In this document: piece after piece, positions 63,400 to 64,000 of the stretch
Numbering within the stretch: position 1 is the first letter of the stretch
How the letters are laid out: each line of letters opens with the position of its first letter
NCBI GenBank assembly: GCA_017590115.1
Contig: JAGGNK010006892.1
Coordinates: forward strand, 18,396,228 to 18,460,227
DNA length: 64,000 nt
Source: Montifringilla adamsi
Lineage: Eukaryota; Chordata; Aves; Passeriformes; Passeridae
Reading direction: 5' to 3'
Translations under genes and position numbers: made by a program
Notes under the pieces: model-generated
Told to the model about the DNA's origin: nothing
The model's input: the letters and a program-made list of their open reading frames with translations, nothing else
Databases searched by the model: none

Positions 63400-64000
63400 C
63401 CAAAGTCTAAGGGCTTTGAGCCCTGCCATCTTCACCACTAAACCATATCCCTAAACGCCACATCTACATTTTTTGAACACTTCCAGGGATGGTGACTTTG
63501 CCACTTGGCTGGGCAGTCTCTTCCAATTCCTAACCGTCCTTTCAGAGAGGAGATTTTTCCTAACATCCAATCTAACCTCCCTTGGGACAACTTGAAACCA
63601 TTTCTTCTCATCCTGTGTCTTACTACCTACAACAAAAGGCCTGCCCCCACCTGGCTACACGCTCTTTGTAGAGTACTTGAGAGCAGTAACGTCCCCCCTG
63701 AGCTTCCTCTTCTCCATGCTAAACACCCTTAGCTGCTCCTCATCAGTCTTGCTCTCCAGACCCTTCCCCAGCTCTGTTTCCCTTCCCTGGAAACACTCCA
63801 GCCCCTCAATGTCCTTCTTGTAGGGAGGGGCCCAGAACTGAACACAGAACTTGAGATGTGCCCTCACCAGTGCCGAGCGCAGGGGCACAATCACTGCCCT
63901 GGTCCTGCTGGCCACACTGTTCCCGACACAAGCCAGGATGCCACTGACCTTCCTGGCCACCTGGGCACAGCTGGCTCGTGTTCATCTGCCATTGACCAGC
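63400..64000 (-). mobile_element. CR1 LINE, 3' portion with ORF2 C-terminus, runs off the right edge
   Basis: The plus strand is a complemented CR1 for at least 600 bases: ACTTCCAGGGATGGTGACTT, TTTTTCCTAACATCCAATC, ACTCCAGCCCCTCAATGTCC, GCCCAGAACTGAACACAG and GGCCACCTGGGCACAGCTGG. A minus-strand frame at 63655-63960 retains [18 protein letters not shown] and [11 protein letters not shown], the end of the reverse-transcriptase ORF. Degenerate positions such as [11 protein letters not shown] suggest an inactive but relatively well-preserved copy. The 5' part is outside the window. Confidence 0.95.

Noticed and set aside
1..64000. CRISPR arrays, tRNA, rRNA, integrated viral genomes, satellite arrays
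   Set aside because: I looked for spaced direct repeats, tRNA B-box sequences, LTR pairs with gag/pol frames and long tandem arrays and saw none. A tRNAscan and RepeatMasker run would be the proper confirmation.

Overview
This is vertebrate, almost certainly bird, nuclear DNA. Its genes are split into short exons with GT/AG introns and start in CpG islands, and all recognisable interspersed repeats are CR1 LINE fragments. The HMGB1 protein is of the chicken type. I cannot name the species. CR1 also occurs in crocodilians and turtles, so 'bird' is a strong inference rather than proof.

Layout. (1) 1-4.7 kb: the 5' part of HMGB1 on the minus strand: three coding exons (453-627, 1578-1723, 2008-2170), a likely non-coding first exon ending at 3842, and a CpG-island promoter to about 4.6 kb. 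The last coding exon (acidic tail) and the 3' UTR lie beyond the left edge. A well-formed TATA box in the same island points the other way. (2) 4.7-46 kb: about 41 kb with no coding exon I can recognise. It holds three CR1 pieces (about 19.6, 38.3 and 44.8 kb), simple repeats, and one isolated CpG island at 22.75-23.2 kb with no assigned gene. (3) 46.2-61.4 kb: USPL1 on the plus strand, complete. It has a CpG-island promoter, a tentative non-coding first exon and eight coding exons (50680-61379) that join in frame to 1097 residues. CR1 copies sit in introns 1, 3 and 8; the one in intron 8 begins at the splice donor. (4) 61.4-64 kb: USPL1 3' UTR and flank, then a longer CR1 that runs off the right edge.

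Function and context. HMGB1 is an abundant chromatin architectural protein and an extracellular alarmin. USPL1 is a SUMO isopeptidase of Cajal bodies. They are also neighbours in human (chromosome 13q12.3, HMGB1 minus, USPL1 plus), so this is conserved synteny, not a functional operon. As I recall human annotation, the longest HMGB1 transcripts start next to the USPL1 promoter; if so here, the 'intergenic' 41 kb would be a long 5' intron of HMGB1.

I found no prokaryotic system, CRISPR array, tRNA/rRNA gene, viral element or clearly novel gene. The best leads are the orphan CpG island, the divergent TATA promoter facing away from HMGB1, and the CR1 abutting the USPL1 exon 8 donor.
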